Part shown: positions 8,262 through 15,716 of the stretch, piece after piece
Position numbering within the stretch: the stretch's first letter is position 1
Layout of the letters: every line of letters begins with the position of its first letter
Assembly: GCA_002085115.1 (NCBI GenBank)
Contig: MZGQ01000004.1
Span: 1-35,486 of the forward strand
Direction: 5' to 3'
Length of the DNA stretch: 35,486 nt
Origin: Desulfococcus sp. 4484_241
Lineage (GTDB): Bacteria; Desulfobacterota; Desulfobacteria; Desulfobacterales; Desulfosudaceae
The notes under the pieces: model-generated
The model's database searches: none
The model's input: the letters and a program-made list of their open reading frames with translations, nothing else
Told to the model about the DNA's origin: nothing
Translations under genes and position numbers: made by a program

Positions 8262-8803
8262 AAACAGATGCTTGAATTTCTTTACAAATGGTTCCGGATT
8301 TTTGTTGATGCCCTTTTCCACAGCCGCCTTGATAGATACGGCTTTTATTTTCCGGCCCGGACGACCCGGTCAGGATCCGTTTTTTAAAGTGCGTGTACAT
8401 TTTTCGTCCGTTTCATTTGCCGGGCATGCGCATAGCAGCTTTGTTGAAAAAGAAGTTTTGGGGCCATTGCGGCTGTATTTCTGATACAAGGCAATCTTGC
8501 GGTCTTTGGCGGTCTTTATAACAGCCGCTCTCTGGCACGCTCCTACAACCGGGCATCTGCCGAAAAGTGGATGGCGTTCACAGGCACGAGTCCTACCCTT
8601 ATCGAGCTTTCAGCCACACATCTGTCCGGAACACCGGTGGAATGTTACAAATCCGCGTCGTATCGCAGGTGGAAAAGCAACTCTTTGCGGCATGTTTCAA
8701 GGTGATGCCATTTTTTTGAAAAATAGCTGTTCGTGCTTATAATATGCGTATATAAATAGCAAAGGTGTAAAGACGCAAGAGAAAAATAAACTCGGTATCT
8801 TGT
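8262..8803. other. 542-base intergenic region, no supported gene
   Basis: Open frames here lack ribosome binding sites and recognisable motifs. A 70-90 codon open frame on the + strand around 8455-8700 has no usable start and might be a decayed gene, but I cannot assign it. The only supported element is the sigma70-type promoter at its right end. Confidence 0.4.
8716..8743 (+). promoter_or_regulatory. Sigma70-type promoter for the HAD-activator unit
   Basis: -35 TTGAAA (8716-8721), a 16-base spacer and a consensus -10 TATAAT (8738-8743), about 60 bases before the HAD start codon. Confidence 0.55.
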
Positions 8804-9409
8804 ATGAGCAGGATAACTACCATAATTTTTGACCTGGGAGGGGTCCTGTTTGAACTGTCATGGGACTCTGTTTTTTCGAACTGGACAAGTGACCGGCTGA
8901 CACCGGAGCAGTTGCTTGAAAAGTGGCGTGTTTCTCCCGCTGTGCGCAGATTCGAACGGGGTGACACCGATTTTGCCTCCTTTAAAGATGAGTTTGAAAA
9001 GGAGATGGGGCTAAGCTGGCCGGATGAGAAGTTCGAAGGGGCTTTTCGGGATATTGTCGGCGGATTGTACCCCGGAAGCAGGGAGCTGCTTTCAGAGCTA
9101 TCGGAGAGATACCTTCTTGCATGTTTTTCAAATACGAATCCGGTCCATTGGGATGTGCTTGCAAGCCGTTTTGACATACTCGGCTTTTTTTCAAAAACTT
9201 TTACATCCTTTGAGATGGGTATGGTCAAGCCGGAGAGGAAGGCGTTTTTGCATGTGCTGGAAGGGTTGGGGTGTCCCGGGGATGAGGTGGTTTTCCTTGA
9301 CGACGGCCAGGCCAACGTCAGGGCCGCTGTTGATTGCGGCATGAACGCCCGCCTCGTCAAGGGGGTACGTGGAGCAAGGGAAGCGCTGGCCGACATGGGG
9401 CTTTTATGA
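8804..9409 (+). CDS. HAD-superfamily hydrolase (subfamily IA-like)
   Basis: A 201-residue cytosolic phosphatase-type protein. HAD motif I is FDLGGVLF near residues 9-16 (nucleophile Asp10), motif II the SNTNP segment after LLACF, motif III the Lys in GMVKPERKAF, and motif IV FLDDGQANVRAA. A helical cap at about 15-80 fits subfamily IA. The second motif I residue is Gly rather than Asp, as in YihX-like members, so phosphohydrolase activity is likely but the substrate is unknown. No strong Shine-Dalgarno is visible; the ATG is the first after the TATAAT box. It ends 64 bases before the preferred start of the sigma54 activator and is probably cotranscribed with it. Confidence 0.85.
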   Translation: MSRITTIIFDLGGVLFELSWDSVFSNWTSDRLTPEQLLEKWRVSPAVRRFERGDTDFASFKDEFEKEMGLSWPDEKFEGAFRDIVGGLYPGSRELLSELSERYLLACFSNTNPVHWDVLASRFDILGFFSKTFTSFEMGMVKPERKAFLHVLEGLGCPGDEVVFLDDGQANVRAAVDCGMNARLVKGVRGAREALADMGLL

Positions 9410-9473
9410 TTATATCCTTTTGGAAAACCGTGCGCCGTTCGAAAGTCTCTGTGCGGCATGGGAAATTTGTTTG

Positions 9474-10862
9474 ATGAAAAAGAGTAAAACCGACAGGCGC
9501 CTGCCTCCCGATGTTACGGAAACCATACTGGAAAGTATTTCCGATGGTGTGTTCACGGTTGACAACAACTGGCGTATTACCTCCTTTAACCGTGCGGCTG
9601 AAGAGATAACCGGTATCCCCAGGGATGAGGCTATCGGAAAGTACTGCTGGGACGTTTTCCGGTCCAACATGTGTGAAGGGGAATGCGCCTTGAAACGTAC
9701 CCGCAGGGAGGGAAAGCCGTTTGTCAGCACCTCCACCTATATCGTGAACAGCGAAAAAAAGCGGATCCCGGTTACGGTCTCCACTTCGCTTCTCAGGGAC
9801 AGGGATGGAAACGTGATAGGGTGTGTTGAAACCTTCCGTGACCACAGCGTGGTGGAGGAGTTGCGAAAAGAGCTGTCCGGCAGCTACAGGATGGGAGATA
9901 TTGTGAGCAGAAGTCCGGCCATGAAAAAGGTGCTGGGGGTTCTCCCACAGGTGGCAGACAGTGACAGCACGGTTCTTATCGAGGGTGAAACCGGTACCGG
10001 CAAGGAACTTACCGCCAGGGCGATTCACGGGTTGAGCCATCGAAGCGGCAGGCCTTTTGTCGCAATAAACTGCGGTGCGCTTCCCGACACCCTGCTTGAG
10101 TCAGAGCTTTTCGGCTACAAGGCAGGAGCATTTACCCATGCCGTTAAGGATAAACCCGGCCTGTTTGCCGCGGCCGAGGGAGGGACCCTGTTTTTGGATG
10201 AGATAGGTGACACCAGCCCGGCTTTTCAGGTGAAGCTGCTTCGTGTGCTGGAAGAACATGAGTATATGCCCCTTGGCGGGGTAAAAAAGCAAAAGGCGGA
10301 TATCCGGGTGATAACGGCAACAAACAGGGACCTTGACAGTATGGTTCGAGCCGGGGAGTTCCGGCAGGACCTGTTTTATCGCATAAACGTGATAAGGCTG
10401 AAGCTTCCCCCGCTGAGACGGCGCATGGAGGATGTACCGTTGCTTGTAGAGCACTTTATTGCCCGTTTAAACAGGCTGCAGAAAAAATCGATATCCGGCA
10501 TTGATCAGGATGCGCTCGAAGCCCTCATGGCCTATAGTTTCCCTGGCAACATAAGAGAGCTTGAAAATATTATTGAGTATGCCTTTGTGTTGTGCACGGG
10601 CAGCCATATCGGTGTGCAGCATCTTCCGCCCGAATTGATACGCACACACACCGGTTCTTCGCTGACCGTTACGGTTGGCGACCATGCCAGGGACGCTGAA
10701 GCCAAAGCAATAATGGAGGCGCTGCGCTTGAATAACTATAACAGGAGTGCTGCTGCCCGCCACCTTGGTATCCACAAAAGTACGTTATTCCGCAAGATTA
10801 AAAAACTCGGCATTGAGCTTCCGCCACAGGACGGACGGTCGACAAGGCGTGCCGGCCTGTAA
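9474..10862 (+). CDS. PAS-AAA-Fis sigma54-dependent activator, OrpR-like
   Basis: A 462-residue bacterial enhancer-binding protein. PAS domain at about 15-125 with Cys58, Cys67 and Cys71 in CWDVFRSNMCEGEC, plus Cys117; AAA+ sigma54-interaction domain at about 140-370 with Walker A GETGTGKE, Walker B GGTLFLDEIG and sensor region ITATNRDL; Fis-type HTH at the end (SAAARHLGIHKSTLFRKIKK). The sigma54-contacting loop reads GAFTHA instead of GAFTGA. In Desulfovibrio vulgaris, OrpR (DVU2106) is a PAS-based Fe-S redox-sensing activator of the orange-protein operons; architecture, cysteines and the ORP-like operon downstream all fit a homologue. Start: I prefer ATG 9474, where PAS-family similarity begins; an upstream ATG at 9369 would overlap the HAD gene. 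Confidence 0.88.
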   Translation: MKKSKTDRRLPPDVTETILESISDGVFTVDNNWRITSFNRAAEEITGIPRDEAIGKYCWDVFRSNMCEGECALKRTRREGKPFVSTSTYIVNSEKKRIPVTVSTSLLRDRDGNVIGCVETFRDHSVVEELRKELSGSYRMGDIVSRSPAMKKVLGVLPQVADSDSTVLIEGETGTGKELTARAIHGLSHRSGRPFVAINCGALPDTLLESELFGYKAGAFTHAVKDKPGLFAAAEGGTLFLDEIGDTSPAFQVKLLRVLEEHEYMPLGGVKKQKADIRVITATNRDLDSMVRAGEFRQDLFYRINVIRLKLPPLRRRMEDVPLLVEHFIARLNRLQKKSISGIDQDALEALMAYSFPGNIRELENIIEYAFVLCTGSHIGVQHLPPELIRTHTGSSLTVTVGDHARDAEAKAIMEALRLNNYNRSAAARHLGIHKSTLFRKIKKLGIELPPQDGRSTRRAGL

Positions 10863-10890
10863 ACCGTTTTTACTTTTTTTGTTCTGCCAA

Positions 10891-10936
10891 ATAGTTGCGT
10901 TTATGCGACTATATATAGTTGCGTTTATGCGACTAT
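10891..10936. promoter_or_regulatory. Tandem palindromic enhancer sites upstream of the sigma54 promoter
   Basis: Two identical 22-bp imperfect palindromes (ATAGTTGCGTTTATGCGACTAT) lie at 10891-10912 and 10915-10936, 24 bp apart start to start. Outer arms ATAGT/ACTAT and inner GC/GC steps pair. They lie about 95-140 bp before the -24 box, the usual distance for an enhancer-binding protein, and the activator gene is adjacent. Binding by that activator is inferred. Confidence 0.75.
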
Positions 10937-11030
10937 ACCTTGCCGGCACCGGTTTTGCCGCAGATTTTTTGCAAAGATAACTATTTGTTTTTATGTATTA
11001 AAATATAAGCAAGGGGTATTTTTTAATATA

Positions 11031-11046
11031 TGGCACGCAACTTGCT
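11031..11046 (+). promoter_or_regulatory. Sigma54 (-24/-12) promoter of the ORP-like operon
   Basis: TGGCACGCAACTTGCT matches the TGGCAC-N5-TTGCW consensus perfectly. It lies about 60-75 bases before the first start codon of the operon and downstream of the tandem palindromes. Confidence 0.9.
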
Positions 11047-11107
11047 TTCTATACAAGCGAATGGGAAATAGTTTCTGCTTTGAAAACGGTAAAGTTCGGG
11101 CCAGAAG

Positions 11108-11686
11108 ATGAATGTAGCTATTACAGATTGGGACGGAAGGGTTTCGCCTGTCTTTGATTGCGCCAGCAGGCTGCTTGTGGCCGAGATCAGAGACGGGGCG
11201 GTCGTGTCAAGGCGGCATGAACGTTTTAACCCTGACCAGTCAACCGTTTTGGCAGAGCAGTTGCACCGGCTTGGCATTGATGTTTTGATTTGCGGGGCTA
11301 TTTCCCGGACACCCTCTCTCATTGTAGAGCAAAGCGGAATAAAGTTGATTCCGTTTATTGGGGGTGAAACAGATGCCGTGCTTGAGGCCTATGCCAGGGG
11401 AGATCGGCTTGAGCCTGAATTTCTTATGCCTGGCTGTGGTCGTGGACGGCAAAGAGGAAACAAGCGGGCGTGTGGTGGAAAACGCGCCTGCACAATCGGA
11501 AACAGGGAGGTGAGTGTTATGCCAAGAAGAGATGGAACAGGACCAATGGGCCAGGGGCCGGGAACCGGCCGCGGGCTTGGTGGATGTGTAGGTGGTCGTG
11601 GCCGTGGCGCAGGAACGGGCCAGAGAGGCCAGGGAATGGGAACCGGCCGCGGAGCCGGCGGCCGTGGCCGCGGCAACAGGAAGTAA
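11108..11686 (+). CDS. NifX/ORP-like domain fused in frame to a Gly/Arg-rich DUF5320-type domain
   Basis: A 192-residue open frame. Residues 1-105 match the dinitrogenase iron-molybdenum cofactor (NifX/NifB C-terminal, MTH1175-like) fold shared by the orange protein: MNVAITDWDGRVSPVFDCA at the start and DVLICGAISRTPS in the middle. A Cys/Arg/Gly linker follows (CGRGRQRGNKRACGGKRAC). Residues 138-192, starting MPRRDGTGPMGQGPGTGRG, match DUF5320-type proteins. A strong GGGAGGTGAGTGTT Shine-Dalgarno stands just before Met138 (11519) inside the frame, so the distal part may also be made separately. First gene after the sigma54 promoter. A metal-cofactor role is inferred from the family. Confidence 0.8.
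   Translation: MNVAITDWDGRVSPVFDCASRLLVAEIRDGAVVSRRHERFNPDQSTVLAEQLHRLGIDVLICGAISRTPSLIVEQSGIKLIPFIGGETDAVLEAYARGDRLEPEFLMPGCGRGRQRGNKRACGGKRACTIGNREVSVMPRRDGTGPMGQGPGTGRGLGGCVGGRGRGAGTGQRGQGMGTGRGAGGRGRGNRK
11519..11686 (+). CDS. Possible internal start: DUF5320-type small protein
   Basis: An in-frame ATG at 11519 preceded by GGGAGGTGAG would give a 55-residue product with the DUF5320-like MPRRDGTGPMGQGPGTGRG start and two runs of GRG/GTGRG. The next gene begins with the parallel MPGFDGTGPMGAGPM, so the two look like paralogues; that supports translation of this part as its own protein. It is nested in the 11108-11686 frame. Confidence 0.5.
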   Translation: MPRRDGTGPMGQGPGTGRGLGGCVGGRGRGAGTGQRGQGMGTGRGAGGRGRGNRK

Positions 11687-11714
11687 CATTTTATTAATTA
11701 TAAGGAGGTTTACC

Positions 11715-12038
11715 ATGCCAGGATTTGATGGAACAGGACCGATGGGCGCGGGTCCCATGACAGGGGGCGCGCGAGGTTATTGTTTGCCTGCTTCTGCAGG
11801 CCGGCGTGGAGTCCCGGCAGGTGCGGCCGGGTTTGGCAGGGGCATGGCCTACAGGCGTGGCGCCCGTGCAGGCTATGGACCCGGCCGTGGCGCATGGGCA
11901 TGGGGTGGACCATGGCGTGGCTTTGGCTATGCCTTCCCCTCCGACGAGAAGAACGCGCTGAAACAGCAGGAACAGGCATTGCAGAGTTCGCTTGACGCCA
12001 TTCGCTCAAGGCTTTCCGAACTGGATGAGGAAGCGTAA
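11715..12038 (+). CDS. DUF5320 domain-containing protein
   Basis: A 107-residue protein. The N-terminal motif MPGFDGTGPMGAGPMTGGAR and a Gly/Arg/Trp-rich middle (GRGMAYRRGARAGYGPGRG) are typical of DUF5320; the last 35 residues form a probable coiled coil (KNALKQQEQALQSSLDAIRS). Start set at the ATG behind AAGGAGGTTTACC rather than at farther upstream in-frame starts. Such proteins accompany NifX-like and MinD-like genes in anaerobes; molecular function unknown. It lies 28 bases after the fused NifX-like gene, in the same operon. Confidence 0.8.
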   Translation: MPGFDGTGPMGAGPMTGGARGYCLPASAGRRGVPAGAAGFGRGMAYRRGARAGYGPGRGAWAWGGPWRGFGYAFPSDEKNALKQQEQALQSSLDAIRSRLSELDEEA

Positions 12039-12144
12039 ACCTTCCATTGTGTGATTCACGGTATGGCTTTGAGCCGTTCGGCGGCGAGGGCGGAAAGCGG
12101 GTTGCTTTTTTGGGGTTTGTGCCGTATCCTCCGTTTATCCTTAA

Positions 12145-12174
12145 TCGGCCCCGGGATGTTTATCACGGGGCCGA
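12145..12174 (+). terminator. GC-rich hairpin after the DUF5320 gene (possible attenuator)
   Basis: TCGGCCCCG (12145-12153) and CGGGGCCGA (12166-12174) form a perfect 9-bp stem with a 12-base loop. No T-run follows, so it may be a processing or partial-termination site inside the operon rather than a full terminator. Confidence 0.45.
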
Positions 12175-12246
12175 GGCGGGATGCCGGATAGGTGACAGGG
12201 AATAGTTGTCTATTGTTGATGCTCAATTTTGAAAAGGTGTTTACAG

Positions 12247-12612
12247 ATGAGACATGTGCTTCTCGTCGGAACTGATGAGGCGTGTTTTGAAACCCTTAAG
12301 GAGGAGTGTGCCGGCTCCGGGTTTGCCATAACGATGGTAAACTCGTGTGAAGAGGCAATGGCTAAGGCCGGTGAACAAACGTTTGACCTTGTTGTGGTGG
12401 ATGAAACGCTTGCCGATGTGACCGGCCTTGCCTGTGTTGAGAGACTTGTTAAATCGAACCCGCTTCTCAACTGTGCGGCCATAACTTCACTGTCCTCTGA
12501 TGATTTTCACGAGGCCAGCGAGGGGATGGGCGTTTTGATGGGGCTTCCGCATTGCCCGGGCAAAGATGATGTTAAGAAACTGCTTGATCATTTGAATGCT
12601 GTAATGCTGTGA
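12247..12612 (+). CDS. Degenerate receiver-domain protein in the ORP-like operon
   Basis: About 121 residues with the receiver fold: strand-1 RHVLLVGTDEACFE, phospho-acceptor position in DLVVVDETLADVTG, conserved AAITSLSS. The acidic pair is only partly kept (Asp-Glu after Thr), and the usual Lys-Pro after strand 5 is replaced by GLPHCPGK, so normal phosphorylation control is doubtful. Start: I prefer ATG 12247 behind AAAAGGTG over the TTG at 12229. It lies between the DUF5320 gene and the MinD-like pair. Could be a phosphorylation-independent adaptor; that is a guess. Confidence 0.75.
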   Translation: MRHVLLVGTDEACFETLKEECAGSGFAITMVNSCEEAMAKAGEQTFDLVVVDETLADVTGLACVERLVKSNPLLNCAAITSLSSDDFHEASEGMGVLMGLPHCPGKDDVKKLLDHLNAVML

Positions 12613-12691
12613 TAAACATGGGGGAACCGGTATTCCCGGTATTGATGACGGGCCGTAAAATATCCCGGCGCAAAGGAAAGGAGTCGGCTGA

Positions 12692-13546
12692 ATGGTTATA
12701 AGTGTTGCCAGCGGAAAAGGAGGAACCGGCAAAACCACCGTGGCTACCAACCTGGCGGTGGCGCTTGGCCCTTATGTCCGGTTGCTTGACTGTGACGTTG
12801 AGGAGCCCAATGCGCACCTTTTTTTAAAGCCTTCCATAGAGTCGGTGGAATCGTTGATGACCTTTGTGCCGGCGGTTTCAGAGGAGAAATGCACCTACTG
12901 TCGCAAATGTGCGGAAATATGCAGGTTTAAGGCCATTGCCGTGCTTGGGAAAACTGTCATCACATTTCCCGAGCTGTGCCACAGCTGCTACGGATGTCAG
13001 GAGGTGTGCCCGGAGGGGGCGGTATATGAAAGCAGCCGCAAGATAGGCGTGGTGGAAAAGGGCAGGGGCCTGGGAGATGTTGAGTTTGTGCATGGCCGTC
13101 TTCAGGTGGGAGAGGCGATGTCGCCGCCCCTTATAAAGAAGGTGCGGTCATTCGAGGATCATGATGGTGTCACAATCATAGACGCTCCTCCCGGTACATC
13201 GTGCCCGGTGATCGCTGCGGTAAAGGGGGTCGATTTTGTAGTAATGGTAACAGAGCCGACCCCGTTCGGCCTGCATGACCTTAAGCTTGGAGTCGGTGCG
13301 GTCCGTTTGCTGGGGCTGCCCTGCGGCCTTGTGATAAACCGTTCGGATATAGGAAATAAAGATGTGAAAAAGTATGCCAAGGATGAAGGGATTCCGGTTT
13401 TAATGGAGATCCCTTTTGACCGGAGGATCGCCGAAACATACTCCCGTGGACGCCTGATTGTAGAAGAGAGCCGGGAATGGAAGGAAAGATTTATTGAACT
13501 GTATGAGAGGATCATCCGTTTGACTGGGAAGGAAAGCCACAGATGA
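12692..13546 (+). CDS. MinD-superfamily P-loop ATPase with inserted ferredoxin domain (first of pair)
   Basis: A 284-residue COG1149-type ATPase. Deviant Walker A SGKGGTGKTT at residues 7-16 and DAPPGTSCPV in the switch II region mark the MinD/Mrp/NBP35 class. Two [4Fe-4S] motifs are inserted at residues 67-77 (CTYCRKCAEIC) and 96-106 (CHSCYGCQEVC). Homologues DVU2103/DVU2104 belong to the orange-protein complex of Desulfovibrio vulgaris, linked to positioning and division. RBS AAAGGAG. Its stop overlaps the next start (ATGA), so the two ATPases are translationally coupled and probably work as a heterodimer. Role in metal-cluster transfer or cell division is inferred from family. Confidence 0.92.
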   Translation: MVISVASGKGGTGKTTVATNLAVALGPYVRLLDCDVEEPNAHLFLKPSIESVESLMTFVPAVSEEKCTYCRKCAEICRFKAIAVLGKTVITFPELCHSCYGCQEVCPEGAVYESSRKIGVVEKGRGLGDVEFVHGRLQVGEAMSPPLIKKVRSFEDHDGVTIIDAPPGTSCPVIAAVKGVDFVVMVTEPTPFGLHDLKLGVGAVRLLGLPCGLVINRSDIGNKDVKKYAKDEGIPVLMEIPFDRRIAETYSRGRLIVEESREWKERFIELYERIIRLTGKESHR

Positions 13547-14421
13547 AAGAACTTGTCATTTTAAGCGGAAAGGGCGGAACAGGCAAAACCAGCCTGACCT
13601 CGGCATTTGCGGCAATTTCCGCAAACAAGGTGCTTTGCGATGCCGATGTGGACGCGGCTGATCTTCATCTCTTAATGGCCCCGGAAATTATGCGGCAGAC
13701 CGATTTTGAAGGCGGAGGCATAGCCGTTATAGACAAAGACAGATGCTCCGGGTGCGGGCGGTGCATCGAGCTGTGCAGGTTTGATGCCATATCCGAAACG
13801 TTTGAGGTGGATCCCATATCGTGCGAAGGATGTGGGGTCTGTGTCGACCTGTGTCCGGAAACAGCGATCGATTTTCCCATACAGGTATGCGGCCAGTGGT
13901 ATATCTCCAACACCAGGTTCGGGCCGATGGTGCATGCGCGGCTCGGTATCGCAGAAGAAAATTCCGGCAAGCTGGTAGCCCTGGTGCGTCAGGAAGCCAG
14001 GAAGATTGCCGAGGAGCAGGGCCTTGATATGATACTTACCGACGGGCCGCCCGGCGTGGGATGCCCGGTTATCGCTTCCCTGGGTGGTGCGACAGCCCTG
14101 CTGATAGTTGCCGAACCGACCGTGTCCGGGATTCACGATATGAACAGGGCCGTGGACCTGGCCCGGCATTTCAATGTGCCGGCCATGGTGTGTGTAAACA
14201 AGTACGACCTGAATCCTGACCAGGCAGCACGGATAGAAACCGGGTGCAAGCAAAATGATGTGATGTTTGTAGGAAAAATTCCGTTTGACCCTTTGTTTAC
14301 CAAGGCAATGGTAGAAGGAAAAACAGTGTTGGAGTATGCTCCTGACGCACAGGTAAACAAGGTCATCAGGCAATTGTGGGAAACGATTCAGGCGTCACCG
14401 CCCATGAGCGGTGACGTTTGA
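13543..14421 (+). CDS. MinD-superfamily P-loop ATPase with inserted ferredoxin domain (second of pair)
   Basis: A 292-residue paralogue of the preceding gene. Deviant Walker A LSGKGGTGKTS at residues 7-17; ferredoxin clusters at 68-78 (CSGCGRCIELC) and 94-104 (CEGCGVCVDLC); switch II DGPPGVGCPV. Starts inside the previous stop codon. Its clusters show the classical CxxCxxCxxxC spacing with the distal Cys followed by Arg or Pro. Together with its partner and the NifX-like proteins it reproduces the gene set of orange-protein loci. Confidence 0.92.
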   Translation: MKELVILSGKGGTGKTSLTSAFAAISANKVLCDADVDAADLHLLMAPEIMRQTDFEGGGIAVIDKDRCSGCGRCIELCRFDAISETFEVDPISCEGCGVCVDLCPETAIDFPIQVCGQWYISNTRFGPMVHARLGIAEENSGKLVALVRQEARKIAEEQGLDMILTDGPPGVGCPVIASLGGATALLIVAEPTVSGIHDMNRAVDLARHFNVPAMVCVNKYDLNPDQAARIETGCKQNDVMFVGKIPFDPLFTKAMVEGKTVLEYAPDAQVNKVIRQLWETIQASPPMSGDV

Positions 14422-14519
14422 TTGGCAATAGTGTCAGGCGGAAGGCAACGTTCGGATCGAATGTTGCGGCGGCCTGAAGGGTTTTATGAACATAAAAAAC
14501 AGGGGAAGGAGAGTTGTAT

Positions 14520-14912
14520 ATGAAAAACGGAAGAATAGCTGTCCCGTCCATGGGCAGTGGCGGACTGGATGGGATGAGGTCAGGACATTTCGGCCATTGT
14601 GACGTGTTTACCCTGATTGACGTGAAGGATGGCGAGATCGTGGATGTTTCAATACTCCAGAACGCCGAGCATGTCCAGGGTGGATGCATGGTTCCTGTTA
14701 ACCTGCTTGCCGAGAACAAGGTCAACGCGCTGATTGTCGGTGGTATCGGCATGAGACCGCTTGCGGGATTCAGGCAGGTGGGTATCGAGGTTTACCATGA
14801 CGACCAGAGGCCGGAGATAAGGCCTGTGGTCGAGGATTTGATAGCCGGAAAGCTTCCGCAGATCAGCGATGACCAGGTATGCGGCGGCGGTGGCGGAAAA
14901 CGGGCGATGTAA
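14520..14912 (+). CDS. NifX/ORP-like dinitrogenase Fe-Mo cofactor family protein
   Basis: A 130-residue cytosolic protein with the NifX/MTH1175 fold: RIAVPSMGSGGLDGMRSGHFGHCDVF at the start split around the conserved HFG, LLAENKVNALIVGGIGMRP in the middle. The orange protein of Desulfovibrio, which carries a Mo-Cu sulfide cluster, belongs to this family. Start at ATG 14520 behind GGAAGGAGAG; the TTG at 14514 is too close to that site. The tail ends in CGGGGGKRAM, a short Gly-rich stretch with a Cys. It directly precedes the metallo-hydrolase with zero spacing. Confidence 0.88.
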   Translation: MKNGRIAVPSMGSGGLDGMRSGHFGHCDVFTLIDVKDGEIVDVSILQNAEHVQGGCMVPVNLLAENKVNALIVGGIGMRPLAGFRQVGIEVYHDDQRPEIRPVVEDLIAGKLPQISDDQVCGGGGGKRAM

Positions 14913-15662
14913 ATGGTTACCTACACAATACATCCCATAGTCACCGGCACCAAGGTGTTTGACAAGAGCATGATGACATACCAGTCCGGTATGGGCACTA
15001 CCTATACGATCCCTATATACTGCTGGTATATAGAGGGTGGAGACAAGGTGGTGCTGGTGGATACCGGGGAGAAGAGCCCTGTTCAGTCTGAGGCACGTGC
15101 CAACGCAATCGGCGGCAGGATCTATACCTTTGAAGAGGGACTGGCGCGGTGGGGATTGACCCCGGCGGATGTTGATATTGTTATACATACCCATCTTCAC
15201 AATGATCATTGTGAAAATGATGACAAATGCTCGCGCGCCCTTTTTTATGTTCACGAAAAGGAGCTTGAACATCTTCATGATCCGCATCCGCTGGATATCC
15301 GGTATGTGGAGGATTACTTCGAGGATGTTGAGGAAAGCGGGCGTGCAGTTATTATAGATGGCGACACCGAAATTGTTCCCGGTATCCGCGTGGTGCACAC
15401 CCCTGTTCACACAGAGGGTGGGCTTACGGTCCTTATCGAAACCGGTTCCGGCACTGTTGCGATAACCGGGTTTTGCATTATAGATGAGAACCTCGACCCG
15501 CCCCGTCAGATCAGGGCCATGGGGATGGATTTGATTCCGCCGGGGACGGTCGTTAATACTTACGAAGCCTATGATATTATGCGGCAGGTGAAAGAGATGG
15601 CCGATATCGTGCTGCCTCTTCACGAGCCAAGATTTGCCGCCATGGAAACGATACCGGCCTGA
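14913..15662 (+). CDS. Metallo-beta-lactamase fold hydrolase (AHL-lactonase-like)
   Basis: A 249-residue MBL-fold protein of the N-acyl-homoserine lactonase-like branch. The metal motif HTHLHNDHCEND (HxHxDH) is present at about residues 92-103, with later His ligands in VVHTPVHTEGG, an Asp in the CIIDENL segment and a His near the C-terminus (LPLHEPRF). It begins at the base after the stop of the NifX-like gene with no Shine-Dalgarno of its own, so translation is coupled. Substrate unknown; lactonase activity is only suggested by similarity. Confidence 0.85.
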   Translation: MVTYTIHPIVTGTKVFDKSMMTYQSGMGTTYTIPIYCWYIEGGDKVVLVDTGEKSPVQSEARANAIGGRIYTFEEGLARWGLTPADVDIVIHTHLHNDHCENDDKCSRALFYVHEKELEHLHDPHPLDIRYVEDYFEDVEESGRAVIIDGDTEIVPGIRVVHTPVHTEGGLTVLIETGSGTVAITGFCIIDENLDPPRQIRAMGMDLIPPGTVVNTYEAYDIMRQVKEMADIVLPLHEPRFAAMETIPA

Positions 15663-15716
15663 GCCGGTTATTTTTTTGTTTAACAAAAGTCAACAAGGTA
15701 ATGTACGGAGGTGATT

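Noticed and set aside
8272-8742. Two small + strand frames between the cytidylate-kinase-like and HAD genes
   Set aside because: No ribosome binding sites, no motifs, and the second runs into the -10 box of the HAD promoter.
14649-15686. 345-codon - strand frame
   Set aside because: Antisense to the NifX-like and MBL-fold genes, His/Arg-rich without domains, no ribosome site; the + strand genes have clear motifs.
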